A stretch of DNA of 64,000 bases, from NCBI GenBank assembly GCA_030068145.1, contig JAPJBO010000017.1, forward strand, positions 248,001-312,000, read 5' to 3'. Origin of the DNA: Diplonema papillatum. Its lineage: Eukaryota > Euglenozoa > Diplonemea > Diplonemida > Diplonemidae. A program made the translations under genes and the position numbers. Below the pieces are notes generated by a model that was given only the letters and a program-made list of their open reading frames with translations, was not told the DNA's origin and ran no database searches. Shown here in pieces: positions 34,634-39,905 of the stretch (position 1 is its first letter; each line of letters begins with the position of its first letter).

Positions 34634-36604
34634 ACCTGATCTCTCAGCGTTGACATTCAGGGCACTGGGCAGAAGTGACATTCCACTCGCCACCGCTGTG
34701 ATGAAGCGAAATGCTGTGGTTTAATTAACGAGTTGGATTCCTCTTGTTCGTAACAGTTCCAAGCTGACAACGATCAGACGAAGGCTTCATGGACTCGAAA
34801 CCTCCATTGAGCCTCAGGATACGGGTTCTGGCAGGTATAGATCGCATACCCCACATGCACAGCATCGTACTTCGCCTGAATCTTTGGCAATTCAGCGCTA
34901 CACACACGTCATGTCTAGCCTTGGGTGGTGGTGCGCACCTCAAGACCAACCATGGAGACCACCTACGAGGGGCAACGGTGCTGCGGAGTACGGTGCCCTG
35001 CAGCAAAAATCATGAAGGAAAGGGTACCGTCAAAGGAAGGGTAGGTCGTGAATCCGGCACGCGAAACGTTGCCCCAACTCTTTTCTCTGGTGTCGTTGAA
35101 TCGTCTGCACACTGCTATCAATGTGCGTGCCTACAGCAAGTCGACTATGACAGGGTGCGCCACGTTAGGTAATCGTGTATGTCAATTTCTTGCACGTTTT
35201 GTGCTTTTGCAATCCCCTAAATCACGACGCAGGACCGCAAGAACCTGAATACCATTTCCGAGGAGCGGGCGGCAGACGTCACTCAGCTGCGCTTGAAGCT
35301 CGGTGAGCAAGAAGCTTGCGTGCAGCGCATTCAGCAAGAAGCGGCCGAGAAGGACATCCGGCTGCAGGAAACGCAGCTGCTGGTCGAGGAAAAGGACGAC
35401 CAAATCCAGCGCATGGCCAGCGACGCCAAGGACCTGGAGAGCAGCAACAAAAATGAGGCTGCTTTCGCTGCGGAAGTCGCCCAGGTGCGTCGTTTTCTTG
35501 TGTTAACAATGCATTGTTGGTACCAAAAATTAGTAGTTGGCAGCGTACTACATGAAACTTACCAAAGCAGGTGAGTTCCGCTAGTGCGCACAAGCAAAAT
35601 AAAGCGCCATACTAATTTCTTCTTTTGAAAGTACTGCAGGGAATAGTTGACTAGACCTCTTGCGGTTGTGCTAACCACGAATTGGGGAGTCGGGAGAACC
35701 TGAAAAGACAAAAGCAGGACCCACCCCCCGTTCGTGAGAAAAAGCGAAGAATAAAAACACCTTCTTTTTTCCATCTATCTTTGCCAAGAGCTGCAACTCA
35801 ACCATTCCTGTGTTGCGTCACGCAGCCCATATATTACCAACCTCTCCCCAACCGCACTTCTGTGCTCTAGCACGGGCGGTGTCGGTAGCAAGAACCCCCC
35901 GGAAAATCAAAATGAGGGCACGCTCTAAAATAAGCCGAATGGTCGGCAACAGGCAACGAAGGCACAAGCACACGTACTGCCACTACCGCAGATCCGATAC
36001 GCGCACTAGTCTTCGATACCTTAAATGAACCTTTACGACAATGGTCACCCAGAGACTTGAAACCCCCGGATCTCCAAGCGAACTTACACTCCAAAAACCA
36101 CAGCTGCTATGCGAGGAAGCGGAGGGCCGAGCGACGGTGTTGGTGAGCAGAGAAGAAGGTTGGTCGGAAGTGTGCGCCAGCGGGCAGGTGGCGATCGCGT
36201 ACGAGACGGCGAAGGCGCAGGCGCTTTTCGACATGGCGGACCTGCAGGACGAAGAGTTGATGCTCGCGCGAACGACGATCAAGCAGACGGAGAAGACGCA
36301 GCAAGACATGTTCGAAGTGGACATGCTGAACCTGCGGCTGGACTACGAAGAGCAACTCGCGGAAAAGGAGAAGGAGCTCACAGCCCTCAAGCAGCAACTG
36401 TCAGAGGTGCCGACCGACGCTGGCGACAAGAAAGGCGGCCTCGCGAACATGTTCTTCGGCAAGAAAGCCGCCGCCCCGGAAGCGGCGCCGGCCGGCTCCG
36501 AAGCGGCCCCGGCGGCGGTGGCCAACGGGAAGCCTGCCGAAGAAGCCAAGTCGACCACGCTTTTCGCGCCTTCCAACGAAGAAGCGACGGACGAATACAA
36601 CTGA
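13117..36604 (+). CDS. Kinesin with kinesin-3-like motor and very long coiled-coil tail (14 exons)
   Basis: Exons: 13117-13614, 13754-13843, 17878-18327, 19649-19704, 20370-20580, 23115-23387, 25234-25302, 27456-28102, 28535-28742, 29573-29795, 30601-31254, 32325-33979, 35233-35484 and 36188-36604. All introns are GT-AG, every junction phase fits, and the sum is 5703 nt (1900 residues plus TGA). The motor carries P-loop GQTGSGKT (123-130), switch I NSVSSRSH (237-244), switch [10 protein letters not shown] (272-279) and the neck [14 protein letters not shown]. The WSIPDD insertion after FDGCI and the VVNED neck resemble kinesin-3 (Unc104/KIF1). The tail (about 380-1820) is almost continuous heptad coiled coil, and the last 70 residues are Ala/Pro-rich. 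I see no FHA or PH domain. The motor should be microtubule-based, possibly for organelle or flagellar transport; that role is inference. Confidence 0.9.
13754..13843 (+). CDS. Kinesin exon 2 (motor)
   Basis: Thirty codons are bounded by AACAAACAG| and |GTATGC, phase 0 at both ends: [17 protein letters not shown], the conserved SYxEIYNExxxDLL segment, then TLRVRQ. It joins seamlessly to exon 1 (KFK-IAVSY) and exon 3 (RVRQ-DPTTG). Confidence 0.9.
14210..17640. repeat. 223-bp satellite array filling kinesin intron 2
   Basis: About 15 tandem units of 223 bp occupy 3.4 kb of the intron between exons 2 and 3. Unit landmarks are GTCCAAGATCCTCATTAGCT, CGAGAATCATTTGAATCTAC, CACGACTCGGTGCATCTTGT, CACAATCATCCTCGCCTCCC and CTCACTGGCTCGAGAGTCAT. 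Central units (about 14900-16750) are almost identical, while outer units are diverged and truncated, the usual pattern of unequal exchange. Long + frames here are repeats of the same non-coding unit. Confidence 0.95.
17878..18327 (+). CDS. Kinesin exon 3 (motor, switch I and II)
   Basis: This exon has 150 codons, starts after CTAAAACAG and ends in NSKTAM|GTCTGC. It holds [11 protein letters not shown] and [11 protein letters not shown], the two switch loops that sense ATP hydrolysis, and [14 protein letters not shown] of the microtubule-binding alpha-4 helix. The frame continues a few codons past the donor, but the continuation lacks the conserved next strand, which is found in exon 4. Confidence 0.9.
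18905..19060. repeat. Poly(A) tract followed by a G-rich GGGGGTCATAGG array
   Basis: About 22 A residues (18909-18931) are followed by an irregular array of GGGGGTCCATAG and GGGGGTCATGG units (about 18975-19055). The many runs of five or more G make this a quadruplex candidate. It lies in kinesin intron 3. Confidence 0.75.
19649..19704 (+). CDS. Kinesin exon 4 (end of motor core)
   Basis: This is a micro-exon of 56 nt: [19 protein letters not shown], the final beta strand and alpha-6 helix of the motor. It is bounded by CGTTCAG| and CTTCG|GTATGA. The last two bases join the first base of exon 5 to give Arg, restoring TLRYASRA. Confidence 0.9.
19835..20035 (+). repeat. Dispersed repeat shared with intron 1 of the DOMON gene
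   Basis: CACGAATCCCCGTGTG, GCATCCATGCGGAGCATCAA, CGCACACACACACGTATCAG and CACCCTCTCC recur in the same order at about 56275-56460. The two copies sit in introns of unrelated genes. Confidence 0.7.
20370..20580 (+). CDS. Kinesin exon 5 (neck and first coiled coil)
   Basis: It starts after CGCACGCAG with one base completing Arg, then [17 protein letters not shown] (the kinesin-3 type neck) and [16 protein letters not shown], where heptads begin. It ends in NNEK|GTTTGC in phase 0. Confidence 0.9.
21178..21482 (-). rRNA. Large-subunit rRNA fragment (domain V/VI), interrupted copy, part 1
   Basis: The minus strand follows the LSU core: GTGATAACTGGCTTGTGAGC, CCAAGCGCTC, GCGACGCTGGGTTTTGATCC and CCGACGTCGGCTCTGTCTTA. 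Further 5' it has GACACAGGAATC and GTGAAGGCATGGCCTAATG. It lies in kinesin intron 5. The LSU homology breaks near 21482 and resumes at 22116 with the next upstream LSU block, so one copy has been split by about 630 bp of other DNA. Confidence 0.75.
22116..22215 (-). rRNA. Large-subunit rRNA fragment, part 2 of the interrupted copy
   Basis: The minus strand carries CAGGTGGGGAGTTTGGCTGG preceded by the variable stem that also occurs in the 9576-9928 fragment, with only a few differences. Its order and orientation continue the fragment at 21178-21482. Confidence 0.75.
22320..22465 (+). repeat. Dispersed repeat of the CCCGGACCT-TTCATCGGAG family
   Basis: ACCCCCGGACCTATCTTTCACGG with CTTCATCGGAGTTGA, a GCCGAAAAAG block and TTTCACCAACCAGG also appears near 46025-46210 in the same order. 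Inverted copies lie near 23870-24130. It is present in introns of both the kinesin and PP2C genes. Confidence 0.6.
22635..22724. repeat. Perfect 38-bp inverted repeat (hairpin) in kinesin intron 5
   Basis: The arms 22635-22672 and 22687-22724 are exactly complementary over 38 bp, beginning CTATGTGCTTAGGCATGAGG. The 14-nt loop itself contains GTGGTTGACCAC, which pairs further, so almost the entire 90 nt folds into one stem. A perfect stem of this length implies a recent origin or active maintenance. Confidence 0.95.
22903..22990 (+). repeat. Dispersed repeat with a short conserved open frame, copy in intron 5
   Basis: It encodes [20 protein letters not shown] after an ATG, and the same frame is preserved in the copy at about 52662-52770 ([20 protein letters not shown]). 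A shorter third copy is at 4612-4665. It may be the remnant of a larger coding element. Confidence 0.5.
23115..23387 (+). CDS. Kinesin exon 6 (coiled coil)
   Basis: This exon has 91 codons, phase 0 at both ends. It is extremely charged: [40 protein letters not shown] and so on. The acceptor is either ATCACAG at 23114 or the TTGCAG 12 nt later; both keep frame. The donor is ATAGCTACA|GTACGC. Confidence 0.8.
23403..23730 (+). mobile_element. Intron-associated element, copy near the 5' end of kinesin intron 6, plus a short second copy
   Basis: The element starts 15 nt after the donor. It has the family landmarks GGAAATGCTTGAGAAGACTG, GATCAAAGGAGGTA, TGTGCTGTAGCCCACACGAA, TTTAGTGGCGGGCGTAAGCG and CAGTCCCTCGAGTATTT (to about 23630). 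An internally deleted copy follows directly (about 23628-23730). The element ends are imperfect inverted repeats (AAATACTTGAGG...CTGCC against AAATACTCGAGGGACTGCC). Confidence 0.8.
23735..24255. mobile_element. Composite repeat with inverted ends in kinesin intron 6
   Basis: The left end, GGGGGGGGTCGAATACAGGA followed by GGTACCTTGAATAGAAGAGG, is echoed inverted at 24220-24250 (AATAGAAGAGGTACCTCTTG, ATTCGACCCCCCCC). The interior holds two direct copies of TCCGATGAAGAGAACCGTGA with AAATAGACCCGGGGACCA (about 23883 and 24084). The right-end motif recurs at 44390-44440. Confidence 0.55.
24365..24555 (+). repeat. Dispersed repeat with TTGTGCAGG and an [13 protein letters not shown] frame
   Basis: TTAGTACTAACAATCTTGTG, CAATGTATTGTGCAGGCTAA, GATCAGAATTCCTTACCTGA and AATACAAGTGGGAAAACGAT are followed by a frame reading [18 protein letters not shown]. 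The copy at 31640-31985 is nearly identical; 56095-56250 is shorter and 12110-12282 is inverted. The internal TTGTGCAGG resembles a splice acceptor. Confidence 0.7.
24785..25165 (+). repeat. Tandem-like duplication of about 100 bp in kinesin intron 6
   Basis: CGTCGAGTATTTCTCGCGGT, GCACCAACWCGTG and CCTCCACTTATWTCC occur at about 24784-24885 and again at about 25052-25145, about 268 bp apart. The first copy is followed by poly(A). Confidence 0.7.
25234..25302 (+). CDS. Kinesin exon 7 (short coiled-coil exon)
   Basis: Twenty-three codons, [20 protein letters not shown] plus RSK, are bounded by AACACCACAG| and |GTATTC, phase 0 on both sides. It has the same Gln/Lys/Glu-rich composition as its neighbours. 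The exon is short and the donor lacks G at +5, so this is the least certain exon. Confidence 0.6.
25350..25570 (+). mobile_element. Intron-associated element, copy near the 5' end of kinesin intron 7
   Basis: It begins about 48 nt after the donor: TATAAGCACCTGCTTTGTAG, AAATGCTTGAGGAGACTGCC, then GTGCTGTAGCCCACACGAAA, TTTAGTGGCGGGCGTAAGCG, TTTTCTCCCCCTCTAGCCTC and GGCAGTCCCTCGAGTATTTC. It is full length (about 220 bp) and in gene orientation. Confidence 0.85.
26452..26605 (-). pseudogene. Reverse-transcriptase remnant (LINE-type)
   Basis: The minus strand reads [20 protein letters not shown], matching the conserved GxxQGxPxSxxLxN block of non-LTR and group II type reverse transcriptases, followed by an unrelated tail. 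The YxDD catalytic box and the rest of the domain are missing, so this is a short dead fragment inside kinesin intron 7. On its 3' side (lower coordinates) it abuts the AAGCGGGT hairpin-type repeat also seen at 37240-37320. Confidence 0.55.
26727..27163. repeat. 22-bp tandem array in kinesin intron 7
   Basis: About 20 nearly perfect units of TTAAGATGGATACCCCCCTTGA run head to tail, with a few variant units at the left (about 26610-26790; CCGTGTTTAAG). The homogeneity points to recent expansion. Confidence 0.95.
27226..27250 (-). rRNA. Possible very short LSU rRNA scrap
   Basis: AGGAAGAGCCGACATCG is the complement of the universal CGATGTCGGCTCTTCCT of LSU rRNA, also present in the fragments at 21178 and 55139. 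Homology does not extend further, so chance or deep decay is possible. Confidence 0.35.
27456..28102 (+). CDS. Kinesin exon 8 (coiled coil)
   Basis: It encodes 215 codons plus two bases, after CTACACAG and ending GCGAG|GTTTGC. It has heptad-rich sequence such as [20 protein letters not shown] and [20 protein letters not shown]. The upstream in-frame codons to 27411 belong to a dispersed repeat whose other copy is near 49520, supporting the acceptor at 27455. Confidence 0.9.
28188..28275 (+). repeat. Dispersed GAGACCCTAAAATCCCGG repeat, copy in kinesin intron 8
   Basis: CTCTAAGAGAACCCATTCAT, GGAGACCCTAAAATCCCGGA and TTTCAAGCGAACTTTAACTC recur at 31745-31835, 46715-46800 and, inverted, 55945-56040. 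Diverged forms lie at about 22000, 28775, 28930, 32262 and 36040. Most copies are in introns, and those at 32262, 36040 and 46715 end close to the acceptor. Confidence 0.7.
28535..28742 (+). CDS. Kinesin exon 9 (coiled coil)
   Basis: The first base completes Ser with exon 8; then [20 protein letters not shown] and so on to RADNAE|GTATGC, phase 0. The acceptor is TTCACACAG. Confidence 0.88.
29122..29473. mobile_element. MITE-like element of about 350 bp with inverted ends, kinesin intron 9
   Basis: The ends CCGTAAATGG (29122) and CCATTTTACGG (to 29472) are inverted. Subterminal GGTCAAATGTTCA-type and ACTAAT motifs occur on both sides in opposite orientation (for example CTCACTAATTGGACCGTTC and GACCGCTCACTAATAAAGC). 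There is no coding capacity. Confidence 0.6.
29573..29795 (+). CDS. Kinesin exon 10 (coiled coil)
   Basis: It encodes [20 protein letters not shown] through [11 protein letters not shown]. It starts after CATTGCAG in phase 0 and ends ATCAG|GTGCCG, leaving one base that joins exon 11 to give Glu. Confidence 0.88.
29868..29945 (+). mobile_element. Partial, diverged copy of the intron-associated element, kinesin intron 10
   Basis: TGTTGTAGCCCACGCGAAAC, CTGTGTTTAGTGCC and GGGCGTAA lie 70-150 nt after the donor, in gene orientation. The left and right ends of the family are not recognisable here. Confidence 0.55.
30360..30480 (+). repeat. Dispersed repeat, nearly identical to 50465-50580
   Basis: GATGGCTGAGTGCACACCTA, GGCTGCATCCTCGTGTTGTA and GGCTTCGTGGGGGCCTGGTC are shared, with a TATA insertion and two or three substitutions over about 105 bp. 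One copy is in kinesin intron 10 and the other in a spacer. Confidence 0.8.
30508..30600 (+). mobile_element. 3'-intron-end repeat (GAAGAAGACT...TAAACATT...CTAAGATTTT) at kinesin intron 10
   Basis: CTTCGAAGAAGACTGCCAGC, CATGAAAGGCGGTGTCCTGT and TAAACATTGGGCTAAGATTT lead directly into the acceptor CCCGCAG at 30600. The same order precedes the acceptor of intron 1 of the DOMON gene (59995-60179, two copies). Further copies are at 24253-24310 and 56738-56805. Confidence 0.75.
30601..31254 (+). CDS. Kinesin exon 11 (Ala/Glu-rich coiled coil)
   Basis: Joined to exon 10 it reads ...[20 protein letters not shown]..., a continuous Ala/Glu/Lys heptad region of very high GC. It ends AGCAAAGGAG|GTGTCG with one base left over, which with CC of exon 12 gives Ala. 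Confidence 0.88.
31271..31491 (+). mobile_element. Intron-associated element, copy at the 5' end of kinesin intron 11
   Basis: It begins 17 nt after the donor, with a T-rich leader and then TATAAGCACCTGCTTTGTAG, AAATACTTGAGGAGGCTGCC, GTGCTGTAGCCCACACGAAA, TTTAGTGGCGGGCGTAAGCG and CAGCCCCTCGAGTATTTTTA. It is full length and in gene orientation. Confidence 0.88.
31640..31985 (+). repeat. Dispersed repeat with an [13 protein letters not shown] frame, copy in kinesin intron 11
   Basis: It is nearly identical to 24365-24555 but carries an inserted copy of the GAGACCCTAAAACCCCGG repeat (about 31745-31835) between AGGCTAAAAAG and GACGTATGCAGCGTG. The two families are therefore nested. Confidence 0.7.
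32325..33979 (+). CDS. Kinesin exon 12 (main coiled-coil exon)
   Basis: Two bases complete Ala, then 551 codons of uninterrupted heptads follow ([20 protein letters not shown] ... [22 protein letters not shown]). A 168-bp direct duplication (from 32521 and 32689) encodes two nearly identical 56-residue units, exactly eight heptads. It starts after GATAAACAG. Confidence 0.9.
34001..34206 (+). mobile_element. Intron-associated element, copy at the 5' end of kinesin intron 12
   Basis: It begins 20 nt after the donor: TATAAGCACCTGCTTTGTAG, AAATACTTGAGGCTGCCAGC, GTGCTGTAGCCCACACGAAA, CAGTGGCGGGCGTAAGCG and GCAGTCCCTCGAGCATTTTC. The CTCCCCCTC block has been lost. Confidence 0.87.
34267..34876. mobile_element. 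Inverted-repeat-bounded segment carrying the LSU rRNA fragment, kinesin intron 12
   Basis: GGCGAAGTACGATGCTGTG at 34267-34285 is exactly complementary to 34858-34876. A further GAGTATGCGACC against GGGTATGCGATC match follows after a short gap. The 610-bp segment holds the rRNA fragment at 34345-34765. A related GAGCATTGTACTTTT motif is at about 51865. Confidence 0.5.
34345..34765 (-). rRNA. Large-subunit rRNA fragment (domain V, peptidyl-transferase region), probable pseudogene piece
   Basis: The minus strand shows the universal LSU order. GGAATCCAACTCGTTAATTA, CTGCCCAGTGCCCTGAATGT and GCGGGTAAACGGCGGGAGTA come first. Then come ACTATGACTCTCTTAAGGTA, GCCAAATGCCTCGTC, CGCGCATGAATGGA, CAGCGGGGAAAGAAGACCCT and GAGGTGTAGAATAGGTGGGA. 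Conservation is very high and no obvious lesions are visible. It lies antisense in intron 12 and is cut off inside the LSU at both ends. Confidence 0.88.
35233..35484 (+). CDS. Kinesin exon 13 (coiled coil)
   Basis: This exon has 84 codons, phase 0: [20 protein letters not shown] ... [17 protein letters not shown], after ACGACGCAG. Heptads continue without a break from exon 12. Confidence 0.88.
36188..36604 (+). CDS. Kinesin exon 14 (end of coiled coil and C-terminus)
   Basis: It starts after AGCGGGCAG in phase 0 (an acceptor 7 nt upstream would break frame): [20 protein letters not shown], then [19 protein letters not shown] non-helical tail with [20 protein letters not shown] follows, ending DEYN and TGA at 36602-36604. 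The tail might bind cargo or be a regulatory end; nothing specific is recognised. Confidence 0.85.
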   Translation: MAIAYETAKAQALFDMADLQDEELMLARTTIKQTEKTQQDMFEVDMLNLRLDYEEQLAEKEKELTALKQQLSEVPTDAGDKKGGLANMFFGKKAAAPEAAPAGSEAAPAAVANGKPAEEAKSTTLFAPSNEEATDEYN

Positions 36605-36639
36605 TCCCTGCACCCGAGGGTGGGCAGTGATGCTTGGAT

Positions 36640-36708
36640 ACGGATACCCATGATACGTATCCATGATACGTATCCATGATACGTATCCATGATACGTATC
36701 CGTATCCC
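36640..36708. repeat. 13-bp tandem repeat in the kinesin 3' flank
   Basis: About four units of CCATGATACGTAT lie 40-100 nt after the stop codon, hence probably in the 3' UTR. The motif is nearly self-complementary (ATACGTAT). Confidence 0.85.
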
Positions 36709-37976
36709 ATTTCTTTTACATAAGCGCCAGCTTGGAAGGAAATGCTTGACAACAACTGCCAGACAAAGAACCGAAGGGGTCCCAAGTGCTGTAACTACCG
36801 AACCACGTGTTGAACGGACGTGAGGTCATGCGACAAATCACACAAGTACAACAGGTAAAAGGTCCTGAGTGCGAAAGCAACACACGGTGGTGCAAGCGAA
36901 GAACAAAGGATACGTGCCAGGATACACGTGGCGTACAGAAGACAAGAACAGTAAGGGTGTCAAATAGGTAGAGTATTACGTCGCACGAATCTCATCTTTT
37001 ATGGGATGAGTGCTATCCCAACGAGTGCATAGTCGCTCGTTGCTAGCCCGAACAAGACACTCTTCCCTCGCCTGCCCTGTCGCAATTTTCAAGCCCAGGT
37101 GGCCTGAGGTGCCACGTGCGTTTGTTTTGCATCGTCGAGTTGCGTCACACAGCGGCGAGAGCGAAGCGACGGGTGGGCGCTTTCACCGGCAGCACCCGAG
37201 CACACGGCCGGTCCATTTTCGTGCACGCGACGGAGTCCAGCCTCAGAAGCTGGAGGTAAGGAGGGTGCTCAAGCCACACCCGAAACGCGGGTGTGACACC
37301 CGCTTTTTACTCGGCCCCCGTCTTGCGAAGTGCACATCACCAGGGAAGTAGCCCCACTTTACTTTTGCTGGTTTCAGAACCGGACCTTCCTAGTTTCCTG
37401 GTAGGTGTAGTGGAAGGGTGGTTGTGTTTTTTTCCCGACTGCGCTCTCAGCGAAAACCGAGCTACGATGCTTTTTGTCGATAGTAAGAGTTCATAGTTGG
37501 CAGCGAAGCTTACCAAAACAGGTGAGTTCCGCCACCGCGCAAAACAAAGCGTCATCCTCAATTTCAATGAGCAAGCCGGCACGCGGAGAGCGACGGGGTT
37601 TCTCTAACCAGCAAAGCCAGCGACAGTTCGAGTGCACTTTTCAAAGCTACTTCCTTCCGATGAGAAAGCTAAACGTTGAATAGCGGACCTCACCTTTGAA
37701 CCGTCAAGTGCAGTCAGTGACCGACCACCGACGCGTGCGAATTGTCCACATGGTGGAATATGAGCGGAGGAGCCGCAGAGCGTGTGCCCGAGTCACACTC
37801 GAAAAGCGGGTGCGCTGCACCCAAAACGCGTGTAAATGGACACCCGGAAAAAGCGGTGGGCCACCCGCTTTTTGCCTCCAGCTTTGGCTCCAGCTTTTCT
37901 GGATTGTGTGCGGCGCAGTTGTACCCCCCTCCGGAGGGTCTCTAGCAACGGAAAGAGTGGAACCACCGTGTTTCCC

Positions 37977-38150
37977 CTGGATTGTTCACCCCACTACGTG
38001 AGCTGGGTCTCATCGAGAGGGAGCCCATCGGGTCAGCAATACGGGGTAGTACGAGAGGAACTCCCGTTTCTAGTCCCTGGTATCTACGGTTGTTCGATCG
38101 GACAGTGCCGTGGTGCCACCACTGGATGGATTATGGCTGAACGCCTTTAA
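37977..38150 (+). rRNA. Large-subunit rRNA fragment (domain VI, sarcin-ricin loop region)
   Basis: CTGGATTGTTCACC, ACGTGAGCTGGGTC, the sarcin-ricin loop AGTACGAGAGGAAC (38048-38061) and GGATTATGGCTGAACGCC match the 3' part of LSU rRNA in order. The CCCACTAATAGGGA segment is shortened, and homology ends at CTTTAA where a real gene would continue with GTCAGAATCC. It is divergent or partly deleted, so it is likely a pseudogene piece. Confidence 0.8.
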
Positions 38151-38659
38151 CCCCTTGCCGACCAGCACCTCCACAGGGGTCGTTACACAGCCCATTTCTT
38201 AGATATGCCGGAAAGTTGGGATAGGCGTGTCGAAAACAGCTTTCACGGGCGGGAATGAAAATATATGTGGCGTATCTCTTTGTTCCCGCCCTTGAACCTC
38301 GGGAATCCCGCTCCCCCCTCGAGGAGTCGACAAGGTGCCAACCTGACCAGAATTTAGACCCAAACCCCCGGGGAAAAGTCGAGGGTGCCCGGTCGGTAAG
38401 GGGTTAAGTCAGGACCCCATCTAGAGGAATGTCCCCGTTCTCCTACTGTCGGTTGTCGACGTCGGGTATCCACGCTTGCATACTGGCCTTGGCTTTCCTG
38501 CATTGTCGAAACGGCCCATCAGTTGCGATATGGCTGGCACCCTGCTGCGACCCCGGGCTAAAGGGGCGGTGGACAAGGCTATCCCATCCGAAGCAAGGGA
38601 CATCCCATCCCCCCCCCCCCCCCTAGGGCTAAGTTGGATGGAAACGCCGTTTCTTTTAG

Positions 38660-38720
38660 TTTTTTCGAAATATGGAAACGGAAACGGAAACGGAAACGTT
38701 TCCGTTTCTTTTAAAAGAAA
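38660..38720. repeat. (GGAAAC)n palindromic tract, copy 1 of 2
   Basis: Four GGAAAC units are followed by their complement (GTTTCC), forming a hairpin, with TTTCTTTTAAAAGAAACGCC beside it. A second such locus with GGAAACG units, GTTTCC and CGTTTCTTTTGAAAAGAAAC is at 39808-39905. Both are associated with a homopolymer run of C or G within about 100 bp. Confidence 0.75.
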
Positions 38721-39807
38721 CGCCGGAAGGTCATGCTGAGGGGTCCTATAGGATACCACTTCGCGGGTCCTTCTGTGTGTCCGTCAGGTGTCCGTTTCCA
38801 GCCAAATTTTGGCTTTCCTTTCAGAGGGCGGGATCACCTTCTTCTTTTGATCTACTAGCGGGCACTTCTCTTCCTCCGTCTTCTGGCGGGCTCTCTGACT
38901 CTTCAGGGCCCTTCCTGGGCTGTTCTTCGACTTGGCTCGGCCCCTTCTTGTGTGTCGTCGCGGTCTCGTTTGTGCAGAGCAGTCGCTGATGCTCACCGCT
39001 TTCTTTCATCGGCGATCTGACACGAGCAAATAGGTAACCACAAGCTAATGATGCAGAATGTCGTCACATGCGGATGCTGAGGTTTTCTGACACCAGATTC
39101 CACTCTTCTGTGCCTACCACTTCGTCCTCTGCTGCTTCCAACCCACGTTCTCATGTTTACTTGTATCGGCAGCCGTGCCGAGTGGGGCTTTTTGAATCTG
39201 CCGTCCTCTTCTGCATTGTCGGTGGGGTTCTTCCTGCCGTCGCTGTCTATGCTCCGACAACACCGCCCGATGGTGCCCCTTCCGGTGACGGTTGCCACCC
39301 GTCGTCGTATGCAAGGTGCACTGTGGCAAGCGATGTTTAGCGCACACGTTACTGCGTGGCCATCGCTTTTCTGGCGGGTTCAACATTGCCCCGGCATACG
39401 TGTGCCCTTCTCACCTCCTGATGCTGATTGCACTCCCTCTTTGTCTTACGCCGCCGAAAAACCCCGGTCTTGTAGCCTGTGGCGCGGCGGTGCTCCCGCT
39501 GTCCTGAACGACCGTATCTGTATAGCCTATTATTGGAAGCGGATGTGCTTTCCCGATCGTTGGCCAACGGCCTCGCATAACAGAGCATCGTCGCTACAAC
39601 AGCCATTGGTATAAAGAGCTGCAGACCTCAAAGTCATCACAACCGGATGCGTGTGGTTGCGTCTGCTCCACGCGGTCGCAACTCTTATGCTTCTTTCCTC
39701 CCTCTTTTTCGGAGCCACCTTGTCCATGGTTTCCCACTGGATTGCGGGGTCCGCCGTTCGACACACATTTCCGGTCGGACCTTCAGCCAGTATACTAGTG
39801 GCATACC

Positions 39808-39905
39808 AGCCGTTTCTTTTGAAAAGAAACGGCGTTTCCATCCACCGCCAAAAAGAAGGAAACGGAAACGGAAACGGAAACGGAAACGTTTCCAACGTTT
39901 CCATC
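39808..39905. repeat. (GGAAAC)n palindromic tract, copy 2 of 2
   Basis: It has the same parts as 38660-38720 in the opposite relative order: the TTTCTTTTGAAAAGAAAC palindrome first, then GGAAAC units and GTTTCC. A run of 16 G follows at 39982-39999. Confidence 0.75.
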
